Positions 1-8,803 of a DNA stretch of 64,000 nt are shown here, piece after piece. This DNA is from JBNNGK01 sp050268245 (GTDB taxonomy: Bacteria > Pseudomonadota > Gammaproteobacteria > Enterobacterales > Enterobacteriaceae), in NCBI RefSeq assembly GCF_050268245.1, contig NZ_JBNNGK010000001.1, positions 62,001 to 126,000 on the forward strand, given 5' to 3'. Numbering within the stretch: position 1 is the first letter of the stretch; every line of letters starts with the position of its first letter. Both the position numbers and the translations under genes were made by a program. Below the pieces are notes generated by a model, which did no database searches, had not been told where the DNA came from, and worked only from the letters and a program-made list of their open reading frames with translations.

Positions 1-13
1 ATATTGGAATCCC

Positions 14-2764
14 ATGACCAAATACAGCCTGCGCGCGCGCATGATGATACTGATTCTGGCTCCGACCTTATTGATCGGTTTGCTGCTGAGTACCTTCTTC
101 GTGGTGCACCGTTATAATGAATTACAAGAGCAGCTGGTGGATGCCGGAACCAGCATTATAGAGCCCTTGGCCGTTGCCAGCGAATACGGTATGACTTTCC
201 GCAGCCGCGAGTCGGTTCGTCAATTGGTCAGCCTGTTACATCGCCGCCATTCAGACATTGTACGCTCCATCACGGTGTTTGATGCGCAGAATAATCTGTT
301 TGTCACATCCAATTATCATCACAATTTCGGCCAGTTGCAGTTGCCGAAAGGTGTGCCAATGCCCACCGAACTGATGCTGACTCGCCGAGGTGACTCGCTG
401 ATTTTGCGCACGCCAATCCTCTCGGAGAGCCAATATCCCGACGAAAGCGCTGAACCGGCCACTCAACCCGACCATAACCTCGGTTATGTCGCCATCGAGT
501 TGGATCTACAGTCGGTACGCTTACAGCAATATAAAGAAGTGTTCGTTTCTACGCTGTTACTATTGATGTGCATGTGTATCGCTATTTTGTTTGCCTATCG
601 TCTGATGCGCGACGTCACCGGCCCAATACGAAACATGGTCAACACCGTCGATCGCATCCGTCGAGGCCAACTTGATAGCCGCGTCGAAGGCTTTATGCTC
701 GGCGAGCTGCATATGCTAAAAAACGGCATCAATTCGATGGCGATGTCGCTGACTGCCTATCATGAAGAAATGCAGCAAAATATCGATCAGGCCACCTCCG
801 ATCTGCGTGAAACGCTGGAGCAGATGGAAATTCAGAACGTCGAACTGGATCTGGCCAAGAAGCGCGCGCAGGAAGCCGCACGTATCAAATCTGAATTCCT
901 CGCCAACATGTCGCACGAACTGCGTACCCCACTTAACGGCGTCATTGGCTTCACACGCCAGATGTTAAAAACCGATTTGAGTGCGACACAAACCGACTAC
1001 CTGCAAACCATTGAACGATCGGCAAATAATCTGCTAACCATCATTAACGATGTCTTGGACTTCTCCAAACTGGAAGCAGGTAAACTGGTGCTGGAACACA
1101 TTCCTTTCGCACTGCGCGAAACGCTGGATGAAGTGATTGTGTTACTGGCGCCCAGTGCCCATGAAAAAGGGCTGGAGCTGACGCTCGATGTGCACAATGA
1201 GGTGCCAGAGCAGGTCATCGGCGATTCGCTACGCTTGCAACAGGTGATCACTAACCTGCTGGGTAACGCCGTGAAATTTACTGAAACCGGCAACATCGAT
1301 ATCCGTGTGGAATTGCGTAATCAATTGGAGCGACAGGTTGAACTGGAGGTGCAAATCCACGATACCGGCATTGGCATTTCCGAACGCCAGCAATCACAGC
1401 TGTTCCAAGCGTTCCGCCAAGCCGATGCAAGTATTTCACGCCGTCATGGCGGCACGGGATTAGGGCTGGTGATTACGCAAAAGCTGGTGAAGGAAATGGG
1501 CGGTGACATCTGCTTCCACAGCCAGTTGAACCGTGGTTCAACCTTCTGGTTCCACATTACGCTCGATCTGAATGAGGGCATGTTGTCGCTACCACCAAGC
1601 CTGCCGGATCTGCGTGGCAAAAAACTGGCCTACATCGAAGCTAACCCAACCGCGGCACAGGCGACGCTGAATATGCTCAGCGCGACGCAATTAGTGGTCA
1701 CCCATTCGCCAACGATCGGCCAACTGCAAAAGAATGAGTATGATTTTCTGCTGGTCGGGGTGCCGATTCCGTTCCGCGATAATATTGGTCAAGGACAGCA
1801 CAAAGAGAAACTGCTGGAATCGCTGAAACTGGCCAAGCGGGTCATTCTAGCGTTACCGTGCCAATCGCAGATTGATGCCGAACAGCTTAAACAGCTCGGT
1901 GCTATCGGCTGCCTGACCAAACCCATCACCAGTAACCGCCTGTATCCGCTGTTGCGAATGGAAACCCCACATCAACAGAGCACGTTGCCGGAACGCAAGC
2001 GCCTGCCACTGACCGTGATGGCGGTGGATGATAACCCGGCCAATTTAAAACTGATCGGCACATTGTTAAAAGAGCAAGTGGAGCAAGCGTTACTTTGTGA
2101 AAGCGGTGAAGAAGCCATTTCACTGGCGCGCGATAATGTACTCGACCTGATCTTGATGGATATTCAGATGCCAAATATTGACGGCATCCGCACCAGCGAG
2201 CTCATCCGGCAAATGCCACACCACAATTCAACCCCGATCGTGGCGGTAACGGCGCATGCCGTCAGTGGCGAGCGTGAACATCTGTTGCAAGCCGGCATGG
2301 ACGATTATCTGGCAAAACCGATCGACGAAGCGATGCTAACCCGCGTACTGTCGCGCTATCATGGCGGTCTCAGTGAACCAGAGCCGGTCTTGCCACGGCC
2401 GGCGGGCGATCCACAACTGTCGCTGGATTGGTCGCTCGCACTGCGGCAAGCGGCCAATAAAGAAGATCTGGCTCGCGATTTATTGCAAATGCTGCTCGAT
2501 TTCCTGCCGCAGGTCACTGAACGGGTACAAGCCTTGCTGGATGGCGCTCAGGACGACACCATCATTGATATTATTCATAAATTGCATGGGAGTTGTAGCT
2601 ACAGCGGCGTACCGCGCCTGAAGCAACTGTGTTTTTATCTGGAACAGCAGTTACGCTTGGGCATCAATAGCCACGATCTCGAACCTGAATGGTTGGAATT
2701 GCTGGACGAGATCGCGCTAACCAGCCAGGCAGCACAGGCGCATTTAGCCTCGGCGGCGGATTGA
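14..2764 (+). CDS. barA: Hybrid sensor histidine kinase BarA
   Basis: Inner-membrane tripartite sensor kinase that phosphorylates the response regulator UvrY (SirA/GacA) and so controls the Csr carbon-storage small RNAs. The 916 residues match the E. coli family length (about 918). Visible in order: N-terminal membrane segment (about 9-30), periplasmic domain, second membrane segment (about 176-196), HAMP region starting near RLMRDVTGPIRNM, histidine kinase A domain with His301 in NMSHELRTPLNG, ATPase domain with DTGIGI and GGTGLGL motifs, receiver domain with Asp716 in LILMDIQMP, and a C-terminal HPt domain with His858 in HKLHGS. All phosphorelay residues are present. The first ATG in the window is used because it gives the conserved start MTKYSLRARMM. 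The gene is convergent with degP, an arrangement different from E. coli. Confidence 0.97.
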   Translation: MTKYSLRARMMILILAPTLLIGLLLSTFFVVHRYNELQEQLVDAGTSIIEPLAVASEYGMTFRSRESVRQLVSLLHRRHSDIVRSITVFDAQNNLFVTSNYHHNFGQLQLPKGVPMPTELMLTRRGDSLILRTPILSESQYPDESAEPATQPDHNLGYVAIELDLQSVRLQQYKEVFVSTLLLLMCMCIAILFAYRLMRDVTGPIRNMVNTVDRIRRGQLDSRVEGFMLGELHMLKNGINSMAMSLTAYHEEMQQNIDQATSDLRETLEQMEIQNVELDLAKKRAQEAARIKSEFLANMSHELRTPLNGVIGFTRQMLKTDLSATQTDYLQTIERSANNLLTIINDVLDFSKLEAGKLVLEHIPFALRETLDEVIVLLAPSAHEKGLELTLDVHNEVPEQVIGDSLRLQQVITNLLGNAVKFTETGNIDIRVELRNQLERQVELEVQIHDTGIGISERQQSQLFQAFRQADASISRRHGGTGLGLVITQKLVKEMGGDICFHSQLNRGSTFWFHITLDLNEGMLSLPPSLPDLRGKKLAYIEANPTAAQATLNMLSATQLVVTHSPTIGQLQKNEYDFLLVGVPIPFRDNIGQGQHKEKLLESLKLAKRVILALPCQSQIDAEQLKQLGAIGCLTKPITSNRLYPLLRMETPHQQSTLPERKRLPLTVMAVDDNPANLKLIGTLLKEQVEQALLCESGEEAISLARDNVLDLILMDIQMPNIDGIRTSELIRQMPHHNSTPIVAVTAHAVSGEREHLLQAGMDDYLAKPIDEAMLTRVLSRYHGGLSEPEPVLPRPAGDPQLSLDWSLALRQAANKEDLARDLLQMLLDFLPQVTERVQALLDGAQDDTIIDIIHKLHGSCSYSGVPRLKQLCFYLEQQLRLGINSHDLEPEWLELLDEIALTSQAAQAHLASAAD

Positions 2765-2838
2765 TCGCTATCGAATCGTTGTGCTGGATGGATCGGCAAC
2801 CAACAACTTGCCACTCACCAAGCGCATCAAAATGAACA

Positions 2839-2863
2839 GGGGCATAGCAGGATGCTACGCCCC
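2839..2863 (-). terminator. Hairpin between convergent barA and degP
   Basis: An 11-bp inverted repeat with a 3-base loop (GGGGCATAGCA, loop GGA, TGCTACGCCCC). Read on the minus strand the single non-Watson-Crick position becomes a G-U pair, so the hairpin fits best as the 3' end of the degP transcript. It is followed only by a modest U-rich stretch, so it may be a weak terminator or a 3'-end stabiliser shared by both genes. Confidence 0.45.
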
Positions 2864-2923
2864 AACGAAGAACGGGCTCAACCGAGGCGGACTAAAATTA
2901 CCCTCGATGAGATTACCCCTAGG

Positions 2924-4351
2924 TTACTGCATCAAAAGATACAGCGATGCATCACCACGTTGAATATTCAATGCCAGCACCGAAGGTTTGCTATCAAGGA
3001 TCTTACGCAGTTCACCCAGATTCTGAATAGGCTGCTGGTTGACGCCGAGGATCACATCACCTTTCTTCAATCCGATACGCGCTGCGGCACTGCCCGCTTT
3101 CACGCTATCCACTTTAACACCTTTCTGCTTACCAACCTGGGTATTACTCAGTTCAGCGCCTTCAATACCGGTGTAAATGTTACCGGACTCAACCTGCATC
3201 TGTTTACTTTGCTCCAGCGTCACATCCACCGTAACCGGTTTACCGTCGCGGATCAGGCCTAGCACCATTTTACTGCCGACCGGCAGCGTACCAATCTCCG
3301 CGCGGAATGATGCGAAGCTTGAAATCGCTTTACCGTTTAACGTGACGATCACATCACCGGCCTTGATGCCCGCTTTCGCTGCGGCTGACTTAGGCATAAC
3401 CTGGCTGACAAATGCGCCGCGCTGAGCGTCCACCTTCATCGCTTTAGCCAATTCAGAGTTCAGTTCGGTGCCCATAATACCCAGTTCACCGCGTTTCACC
3501 TGGCCGAACTCAACCATTTGCGCGGTCAAGTTTTTCACCATATTGCTTGGAATAGCAAAACCAATACCGATATTGCCACCGTCTGGCGCCAGGATGGCGG
3601 TATTAATACCGATCAGCTCACCGTTCAAATTGACCAGTGCGCCACCGGAGTTGCCCCGGTTAATCGCGGCATCCGTCTGAATAAAGTTTTCGTAGTTTTC
3701 GATGTTTAAGCCACTGCGCCCCAACGCCGACACAATGCCTGAAGTCGCGGTTTCACCCAGACCATACGGGTTACCGATCGCCACCGTGTAATCGCCGACG
3801 CGCAGCGCATTAGAATCCGCCATTTTAATTGCGGTGAGATTTTTGAAATCTTTCAATTGGATCAACGCAATATCAGAACGCGGATCCTTACCGATCATTT
3901 TAGCCTCAAAACGTCGGCCATCACTCAGCTTCACTTGGATCTTGCTGGCGTTATCCACTACGTGATTATTGGTGACCACATAACCTTTTGCTGCGTCAAT
4001 GATGACACCGGCACCCAACGCTTGGAATTTCTGTTTGGCACCGGGAGCACCCGCCCCACCTTGGCACATTGGCGAGCCCAGGAACGGTGAACCATCCTGA
4101 CAGAATGGCGAATCCTCACCAAAGAACTGTTGGAATTGCTGCGGCATACGCGGCGTATTAACGCTCGTGCTTCCTTCAACGTTAATGCTCACCACTGACG
4201 GCATCACTTTCTCCAGCATCGGTGCCAGACTCGGCAACTGCTGGGAAGGTGCGCTTGCTGACGCGGTTTCTGCGGCGCTGGCCGTCATCGGCCCCATCGC
4301 CAAGCCAACACTGAATGCCAAGGCGCTTAAAACTAATGTGGTTTTTTTCAT
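2924..4351 (-). CDS. degP: Periplasmic serine protease/chaperone DegP (HtrA, Do)
   Basis: Periplasmic heat-shock endoprotease and chaperone that degrades or refolds misfolded envelope proteins. Signal peptide of about 26 residues with cleavage after the alanine-rich ASA motif (MKKTTLVLSALAF start). Catalytic triad visible as His130 (TNNHVVDN), Asp160 (RSDIALI) and Ser235 (GNSGGAL). Two PDZ domains follow (about 285-375 and 390-470). The LA-loop cysteines (84 and 96) known to form a disulfide in DegP are present. Length 475 matches the family. A sigma-E-like promoter lies directly upstream. Could be confused with the paralogue DegQ, but the cysteine-bearing loop and the sigma-E promoter favour DegP. 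Confidence 0.97.
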   Translation of the reverse strand: MKKTTLVLSALAFSVGLAMGPMTASAAETASASAPSQQLPSLAPMLEKVMPSVVSINVEGSTSVNTPRMPQQFQQFFGEDSPFCQDGSPFLGSPMCQGGAGAPGAKQKFQALGAGVIIDAAKGYVVTNNHVVDNASKIQVKLSDGRRFEAKMIGKDPRSDIALIQLKDFKNLTAIKMADSNALRVGDYTVAIGNPYGLGETATSGIVSALGRSGLNIENYENFIQTDAAINRGNSGGALVNLNGELIGINTAILAPDGGNIGIGFAIPSNMVKNLTAQMVEFGQVKRGELGIMGTELNSELAKAMKVDAQRGAFVSQVMPKSAAAKAGIKAGDVIVTLNGKAISSFASFRAEIGTLPVGSKMVLGLIRDGKPVTVDVTLEQSKQMQVESGNIYTGIEGAELSNTQVGKQKGVKVDSVKAGSAAARIGLKKGDVILGVNQQPIQNLGELRKILDSKPSVLALNIQRGDASLYLLMQ

Positions 4352-4396
4352 TGCTGTGTCTCTTCAACGTCGTTCAGAAAGTTTTGCTGTGCTTAA

Positions 4397-4424
4397 TGAG
4401 AACCTATTATTATCGTGAAGTTCC
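4397..4424 (-). promoter_or_regulatory. Sigma-E (RpoE) type promoter of degP
   Basis: On the minus strand GGAACTT is followed after 16 bases by TCTCA, close to the sigma-E consensus GGAACTT-N16-TCTGA and placed like the well-known E. coli degP promoter. It lies about 50 bases upstream of the degP start codon. Confidence 0.8.
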
Positions 4425-4530
4425 AAGCCAAGTTTGGGGCAATGGTAAACAAATATTGTTCATCTTTACAAAACTAAAAAATAGCGACCTTCCCATGCGG
4501 AAATATGAAAATAACGATATATTGATTAAT

Positions 4531-6048
4531 CTATTCCGCGGCCATTAAGCGCCGATATTCGTCATAGGCATAAAGATCGGTCATGCCGCTAATATAATCT
4601 TGTAATAAACGTGCGCGGAAATAATACTCGCGGATCGCTTGCTGCTCTGGTGATAAATGCTGTAAGCCATCGACCGCCTCTTGGTAGGCTAAGCGGTGTT
4701 TGATCGACAATTTATGGAATAGACGCGTTTCAATCGGGTAACTGCGGTGGTTATCCTCCTGCACCAATTGGCTAAAATCCGCTAACGGCATCGCCAACAA
4801 TGGGCTGTAGATATCCAGTAGCCCGCTGATTACGCGATAGCCTTGCAGTTCAAGCTGTTCCACTTCGGGATGATTAAAGACATGTTTGAACGCAACGTTC
4901 TTGAAGATCTTGAGCAACTGGAATGCGGGGCTGGAATCCTCCAGCAGTGCCTGATTAAAGCTCCCCTGAAACACCGCATCAAGATTATCAATAAAACGTT
5001 GTGCCGCATGCGGCACCAGCCGCCCCACGGTATAGACCCGTAAATACATAAAGAATTGATCTTCAGCGCTGCGCCATGCACCAACGCTATCGATTTTACG
5101 AAACGCACTGGCAACGGTTTTATCAAACAAATCGCCAGGCTTAACATCGCCCCACTCTTGGGTTAAATGTTGATACAGTTGTTCAACGGTAAAAATATTT
5201 TTTTCTACCGCATCTTCAAGGTCGGCGACACAATAAGAGATATCGTCGGCCGCTTCCATAATATACGTCAGTGGGAAACGATCAAACTCCCCCATATTCA
5301 ATTCACGCCGCAAACGATCGACAAAGGCTTCCTCCGCCATATAAAAACCGGGCTTCTTCATCAGATAACTATGACTGGCGGGAATATCGCTGGCCCAATA
5401 GGCCGGACGGGTATATTTCAAAATACAGCCAACCTGCGCATAGGTCAGATTCAGTTTCAACAGCGTATAAACCAATCGGATAGCCTGCGCATTACCTTCA
5501 AAATGACTGAGGTCATGACGAATACGACTGCGCAAGCGATTAAGATCGCTTTCACCTTCATGCAAACGCAATACGCTGACCTGGCAGCGATCGTGGCTGC
5601 TCGGTTCAATGCCGCAACTGGCGGGATCCAAACGCTGACCAAACCAGTCATTGATCGCTGATTCACCAAAATGGCCGAAAGGCGGGTTACCGATGTCATG
5701 CATCAAGCAGGCCATTTCGACAATACTTTCAAACGGATCGAGTAAGCGAGTCAGACCAAGCTGATCGATGCGTTTCCCCTGCTTAAAACGGTTAAGGATC
5801 TCTTTGGCAATATGGCGCCCGACCTGCTGCACTTCCATCGAATGCGTTAATCGACTGCGCACGGCAGCATTGCGTTCCAACGGAAAAACTTGCGTTTTTT
5901 GTTGCAACCGGCGGATCGCCGCTGAATTAACGATTCGCCCGCGATCGCTCTCAAACTGCCGAATAATGTCGTATTCTTCCTCTGCTTTGATCGGCTGGCC
6001 AAACGGCCGCTGAAAGCTGATTTTTTGTTTAAAGTCGATCCCGGACAT
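4531..6048 (-). CDS. dgt: Deoxyguanosinetriphosphate triphosphohydrolase
   Basis: Hydrolyses dGTP to deoxyguanosine and triphosphate, affecting dNTP pools. HD-domain metal ligands are visible: a His in LTHSMEVQQ and the HD pair in CLMHDIGNPPFGHFG, and a distal Asp in MEAADDISYC. The chosen start gives MSGIDFKQKI and 505 residues, the length of the E. coli enzyme; a longer reading frame to 6108 adds 20 residues with no family match. Divergent from mtnN, as in E. coli, and followed by degP in the same direction. Confidence 0.96.
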   Translation of the reverse strand: MSGIDFKQKISFQRPFGQPIKAEEEYDIIRQFESDRGRIVNSAAIRRLQQKTQVFPLERNAAVRSRLTHSMEVQQVGRHIAKEILNRFKQGKRIDQLGLTRLLDPFESIVEMACLMHDIGNPPFGHFGESAINDWFGQRLDPASCGIEPSSHDRCQVSVLRLHEGESDLNRLRSRIRHDLSHFEGNAQAIRLVYTLLKLNLTYAQVGCILKYTRPAYWASDIPASHSYLMKKPGFYMAEEAFVDRLRRELNMGEFDRFPLTYIMEAADDISYCVADLEDAVEKNIFTVEQLYQHLTQEWGDVKPGDLFDKTVASAFRKIDSVGAWRSAEDQFFMYLRVYTVGRLVPHAAQRFIDNLDAVFQGSFNQALLEDSSPAFQLLKIFKNVAFKHVFNHPEVEQLELQGYRVISGLLDIYSPLLAMPLADFSQLVQEDNHRSYPIETRLFHKLSIKHRLAYQEAVDGLQHLSPEQQAIREYYFRARLLQDYISGMTDLYAYDEYRRLMAAE

Positions 6049-6175
6049 GGTTCTCTCCACGCTTGGCGCATCAGCCCCCGTGATAACAATTCTCAGCGCT
6101 GGATGCAATGGATTATCTCTCTTTCAGAGCCATGATAGACTATGCCGCAACTCCCCCCTATCAGCGAGATTATTT

Positions 6176-6877
6176 ATGAAAGTAGGCATCATTGGCGCGA
6201 TGGAGCAAGAAGTCACCCTGCTGCGCGATCAAATTGAAAACCGCCAAACGATTCAACGCGCAGGCTGCGAGATTTACACCGGCCAAATCAACGGCGTTGA
6301 CGTAGCTCTGCTGAAATCTGGCATTGGCAAAGTTGCCGCGGCGCTGGGCACCACTCTGCTGCTGGAGCATTGCCAGCCTGACGTCGTGATCAATACCGGT
6401 TCCGCTGGCGGCCTGGCAGCAACGTTGAAGGTCGGCGATATTGTGGTGTCTGAAGAGGTTCGCTATCACGATGCCGACGTTACCGCCTTTGGTTACGCGC
6501 CGGGCCAAATGGCCGGTTGCCCTGCGGCATTTGTGGCTGACGATGCGCTGATCGCCCTGGCGGAAAACTGTATCACGCAGTTGGATCTCAATGCGGTGCG
6601 CGGCCTGATTTGCAGCGGTGACGCATTTATCAATGGCGCAGAGCCACTGGCGCGTATCCGCGCGACCTTCCCGAATGTGGCGGCGGTAGAAATGGAAGCG
6701 GCGGCCATCGGCCATGTTTGCCATCAATTCGCTACGCCATTCGTGGTGGTGCGCGCCATCTCTGACGTCGCCGACAGCGAATCACACATGAGCTTCGACG
6801 AATTCCTAGTGGTCGCAGCCAAACAGTCTTCGCTGATGGTCAATGCCATGCTGCAAACGTTGGCTAAGCGCGGTTAA
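6176..6877 (+). CDS. mtnN: 5'-methylthioadenosine/S-adenosylhomocysteine nucleosidase
   Basis: Cytosolic enzyme (Pfs) that cleaves the glycosidic bond of methylthioadenosine, S-adenosylhomocysteine and 5'-deoxyadenosine, part of methionine salvage and the autoinducer-2 route. 233 residues. Catalytic residues of the family are visible: Glu12 in GAMEQEV, the ribose-binding glutamates in AAVEMEAAAI, and the Asp in ISDVAD near residue 197. The start MKVGIIGAME was chosen over a frame that opens at 6047 because it matches the family N-terminus. First gene of an apparent mtnN-btuF-yadS operon. Confidence 0.96.
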   Translation: MKVGIIGAMEQEVTLLRDQIENRQTIQRAGCEIYTGQINGVDVALLKSGIGKVAAALGTTLLLEHCQPDVVINTGSAGGLAATLKVGDIVVSEEVRYHDADVTAFGYAPGQMAGCPAAFVADDALIALAENCITQLDLNAVRGLICSGDAFINGAEPLARIRATFPNVAAVEMEAAAIGHVCHQFATPFVVVRAISDVADSESHMSFDEFLVVAAKQSSLMVNAMLQTLAKRG

Positions 6878-6878
6878 T

Positions 6879-7685
6879 GTGAAGCAGTGCTTTTCCTCTC
6901 TGTTGTGGTTACTGGCATTAACACTGACGTTGCCCGCCGCGGCAGCGCAGCGCGTGATCAGTTTAGCGCCCAATACCACGGAACTGGCCTACGCCGCCGG
7001 TATGGGCGACGTGCTGCTTGCAGCCAGCGCCTTTTCAGATTATCCCCCAGAGGCCAAAAAGCTTGAACAGGTGGCCTCCTGGCAAGGGATCAATTTGGAG
7101 CGGATTCTGGCGTTAAAACCGGATCTGATTCTGGCATGGCGCGGCGGCAATCCACAGCGAGTGTTGGATCAACTCGCCTCATTTGGCATTCCAATTTTCT
7201 ATGCCGATGCGAAAAATATCGATGAGATCGCTCAATCACTGGACGATCTGGCCCGATATAGCCCGCATCCCCAACAGGCACATCAGGCGGCACAGCAAAT
7301 TCGTCAGCACGCCGCCCGGTTGAAAAGCCACTATGCCAGCAATCAATCGCGCCGCGTGCTGATACAATTTGGCACACAGCCGCTGTTCACCACTTCCGGT
7401 GCAACACTGCAAAGCCAAGTGCTTACCCTATGTGGTGCAGAAAATATCTTTGCCGACAGCCGGGTGCCATGGCCGCAAATCAGCCGTGAACACGTATTAA
7501 TACGCCACCCGCAAGCCATTGTCATCAGCGGCGGAGAGGCAGAAATCGCCAGTGTGAAAGCGTTTTGGTCGCCGCAATTGCAGGTGCCAGTGATCGCGTT
7601 GAATGAAGATTGGTTCAATCGTGCCGGGCCGCGCATTATATTGGCAGCACAACAGCTATGCAGCCAATTGGCGGAGATACCCTGA
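6879..7685 (+). CDS. btuF: Vitamin B12 ABC transporter substrate-binding protein BtuF
   Basis: Periplasmic cobalamin-binding protein that delivers B12 to BtuCD. A signal peptide runs from the proposed GTG start (6879, one base after the mtnN stop) through a hydrophobic stretch to PAAAAQRVISLAPN. The helical-backbone class III binding protein fold is suggested by conserved stretches such as LKPDLILAWRGGN and PRIILAAQQLC. An upstream ATG at 6843 inside mtnN is possible but would put extra charged residues before the signal peptide. The stop overlaps the yadS start (ATGA), so translation is probably coupled. Confidence 0.92.
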   Translation: MKQCFSSLLWLLALTLTLPAAAAQRVISLAPNTTELAYAAGMGDVLLAASAFSDYPPEAKKLEQVASWQGINLERILALKPDLILAWRGGNPQRVLDQLASFGIPIFYADAKNIDEIAQSLDDLARYSPHPQQAHQAAQQIRQHAARLKSHYASNQSRRVLIQFGTQPLFTTSGATLQSQVLTLCGAENIFADSRVPWPQISREHVLIRHPQAIVISGGEAEIASVKAFWSPQLQVPVIALNEDWFNRAGPRIILAAQQLCSQLAEIP

Positions 7686-8299
7686 TGCTGGTTTTCTGGT
7701 TGGACATTTTGGGCACTGCGGTGTTCGCTATTTCCGGCGTACTGCTGGCTGGCAAACTGCGCATGGATCCGTTTGGCGTACTGGTATTAGGCGTCGTCAC
7801 CGCCATCGGTGGCGGTACCATCCGTGACATGGCGCTGGCTAACGGGCCAGTGTTCTGGGTGAAAGATCCTACCGATCTGGTGGTGGCGATGATTACCTGT
7901 GTGCTGACGTTACTGTTAGTACGTCAGCCACGGCGGTTGCCGAAATGGATCTTACCGGTATTAGATGCCGTGGGGCTCGCGGTGTTTGTCGGTATCGGCG
8001 TTAACAAAGCTTTTGATGCGGGTAGCGGGCCATTAGTGGCAATTTGCATGGGGGTGATCACTGGCGTTGGCGGCGGTATTATTCGTGACGTGTTAGCGCG
8101 CGAGATCCCGATGATTCTGCGCACGGAGATTTATGCGACAGCCTGCATTATCGGCGGTATCGTCCACGCCACCGCCTATTACAGCTTTGGTATGCCGCTC
8201 CAGCAGGCAATGATGTTGGGGATGACGATTACGTTGGCGATCCGGTTAGCAGCGATTCGCTGGCATCTCAAGCTACCGGCGTTTATCCTCGAACAGTAA
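7685..8299 (+). CDS. yadS: TRIC/UPF0126-family membrane protein YadS
   Basis: Polytopic membrane protein of about seven helices in 204 residues, with two copies of the family signature glycine-rich motif followed by IRD (TAIGGGTIRDM and TGVGGGIIRDVL). The family is related to trimeric intracellular cation (TRIC) channels; a physiological role in enterobacteria is not established to my knowledge. The ATG overlaps the btuF stop codon. Gene order is the same in E. coli. Confidence 0.9.
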   Translation: MLVFWLDILGTAVFAISGVLLAGKLRMDPFGVLVLGVVTAIGGGTIRDMALANGPVFWVKDPTDLVVAMITCVLTLLLVRQPRRLPKWILPVLDAVGLAVFVGIGVNKAFDAGSGPLVAICMGVITGVGGGIIRDVLAREIPMILRTEIYATACIIGGIVHATAYYSFGMPLQQAMMLGMTITLAIRLAAIRWHLKLPAFILEQ

Positions 8300-8319
8300 T
8301 CAGCGTGCTTGCAGCCATT

Positions 8320-8356
8320 AAAAAACCCGCCAACCGATAACAGTAGGCGGGTTTTT
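8320..8356. terminator. Bidirectional terminator between yadS and erpA
   Basis: An A-run, the stem AACCCGCC / GGCGGGTT and a T-run form a symmetric rho-independent terminator that can serve both convergent genes. Confidence 0.85.
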
Positions 8357-8369
8357 ACACAATACGCAA

Positions 8370-8714
8370 TTAAATGCTGAATGAGGAACCACAGCCGCAG
8401 GTGGTTTTGGCATTTGGGTTGGTCACCACAAAGCGTGAACCCTCTAACCCTTCGGTATAATCTACCGAACCGCCGACCAGGTATTGCAAACTCATCGGAT
8501 CAACCACCAGCGCAACGCCCTGTTTCTCGATGGTCATATCGCCTTCGTTGATTTTATCGTCGAAAGTGAAGCCGTATTGAAACCCGCTGCAGCCGCCACC
8601 GGTAATGTAAACCCGCAACTTCAGGTTCGGGTTTTCTTCGTCAGCAATCAGGAATTTTACCTTTTTTGCTGCTGCCTCGGTAAATTGCAGGGGCAGTGCT
8701 GTTTCATCACTCAT
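8370..8714 (-). CDS. erpA: Iron-sulfur cluster insertion protein ErpA
   Basis: A-type carrier that delivers Fe-S clusters to apoproteins such as the isoprenoid enzymes IspG/IspH. 114 residues. The three cluster-binding cysteines of the family are present: one in GGGCSGFQYG and two in the C-terminal TTCGCGSSF. The start MSDETALPLQ was chosen since it is the family start; six extra residues upstream are not conserved. Confidence 0.96.
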   Translation of the reverse strand: MSDETALPLQFTEAAAKKVKFLIADEENPNLKLRVYITGGGCSGFQYGFTFDDKINEGDMTIEKQGVALVVDPMSLQYLVGGSVDYTEGLEGSRFVVTNPNAKTTCGCGSSFSI

Positions 8715-8803
8715 ACTCTTTACTCCCAACATTGTTCAGTATCACATTACTACAATGGCAATCTGATTAATGCTCATGATTATCTAATACCTGAGTGTTG
8801 CGT

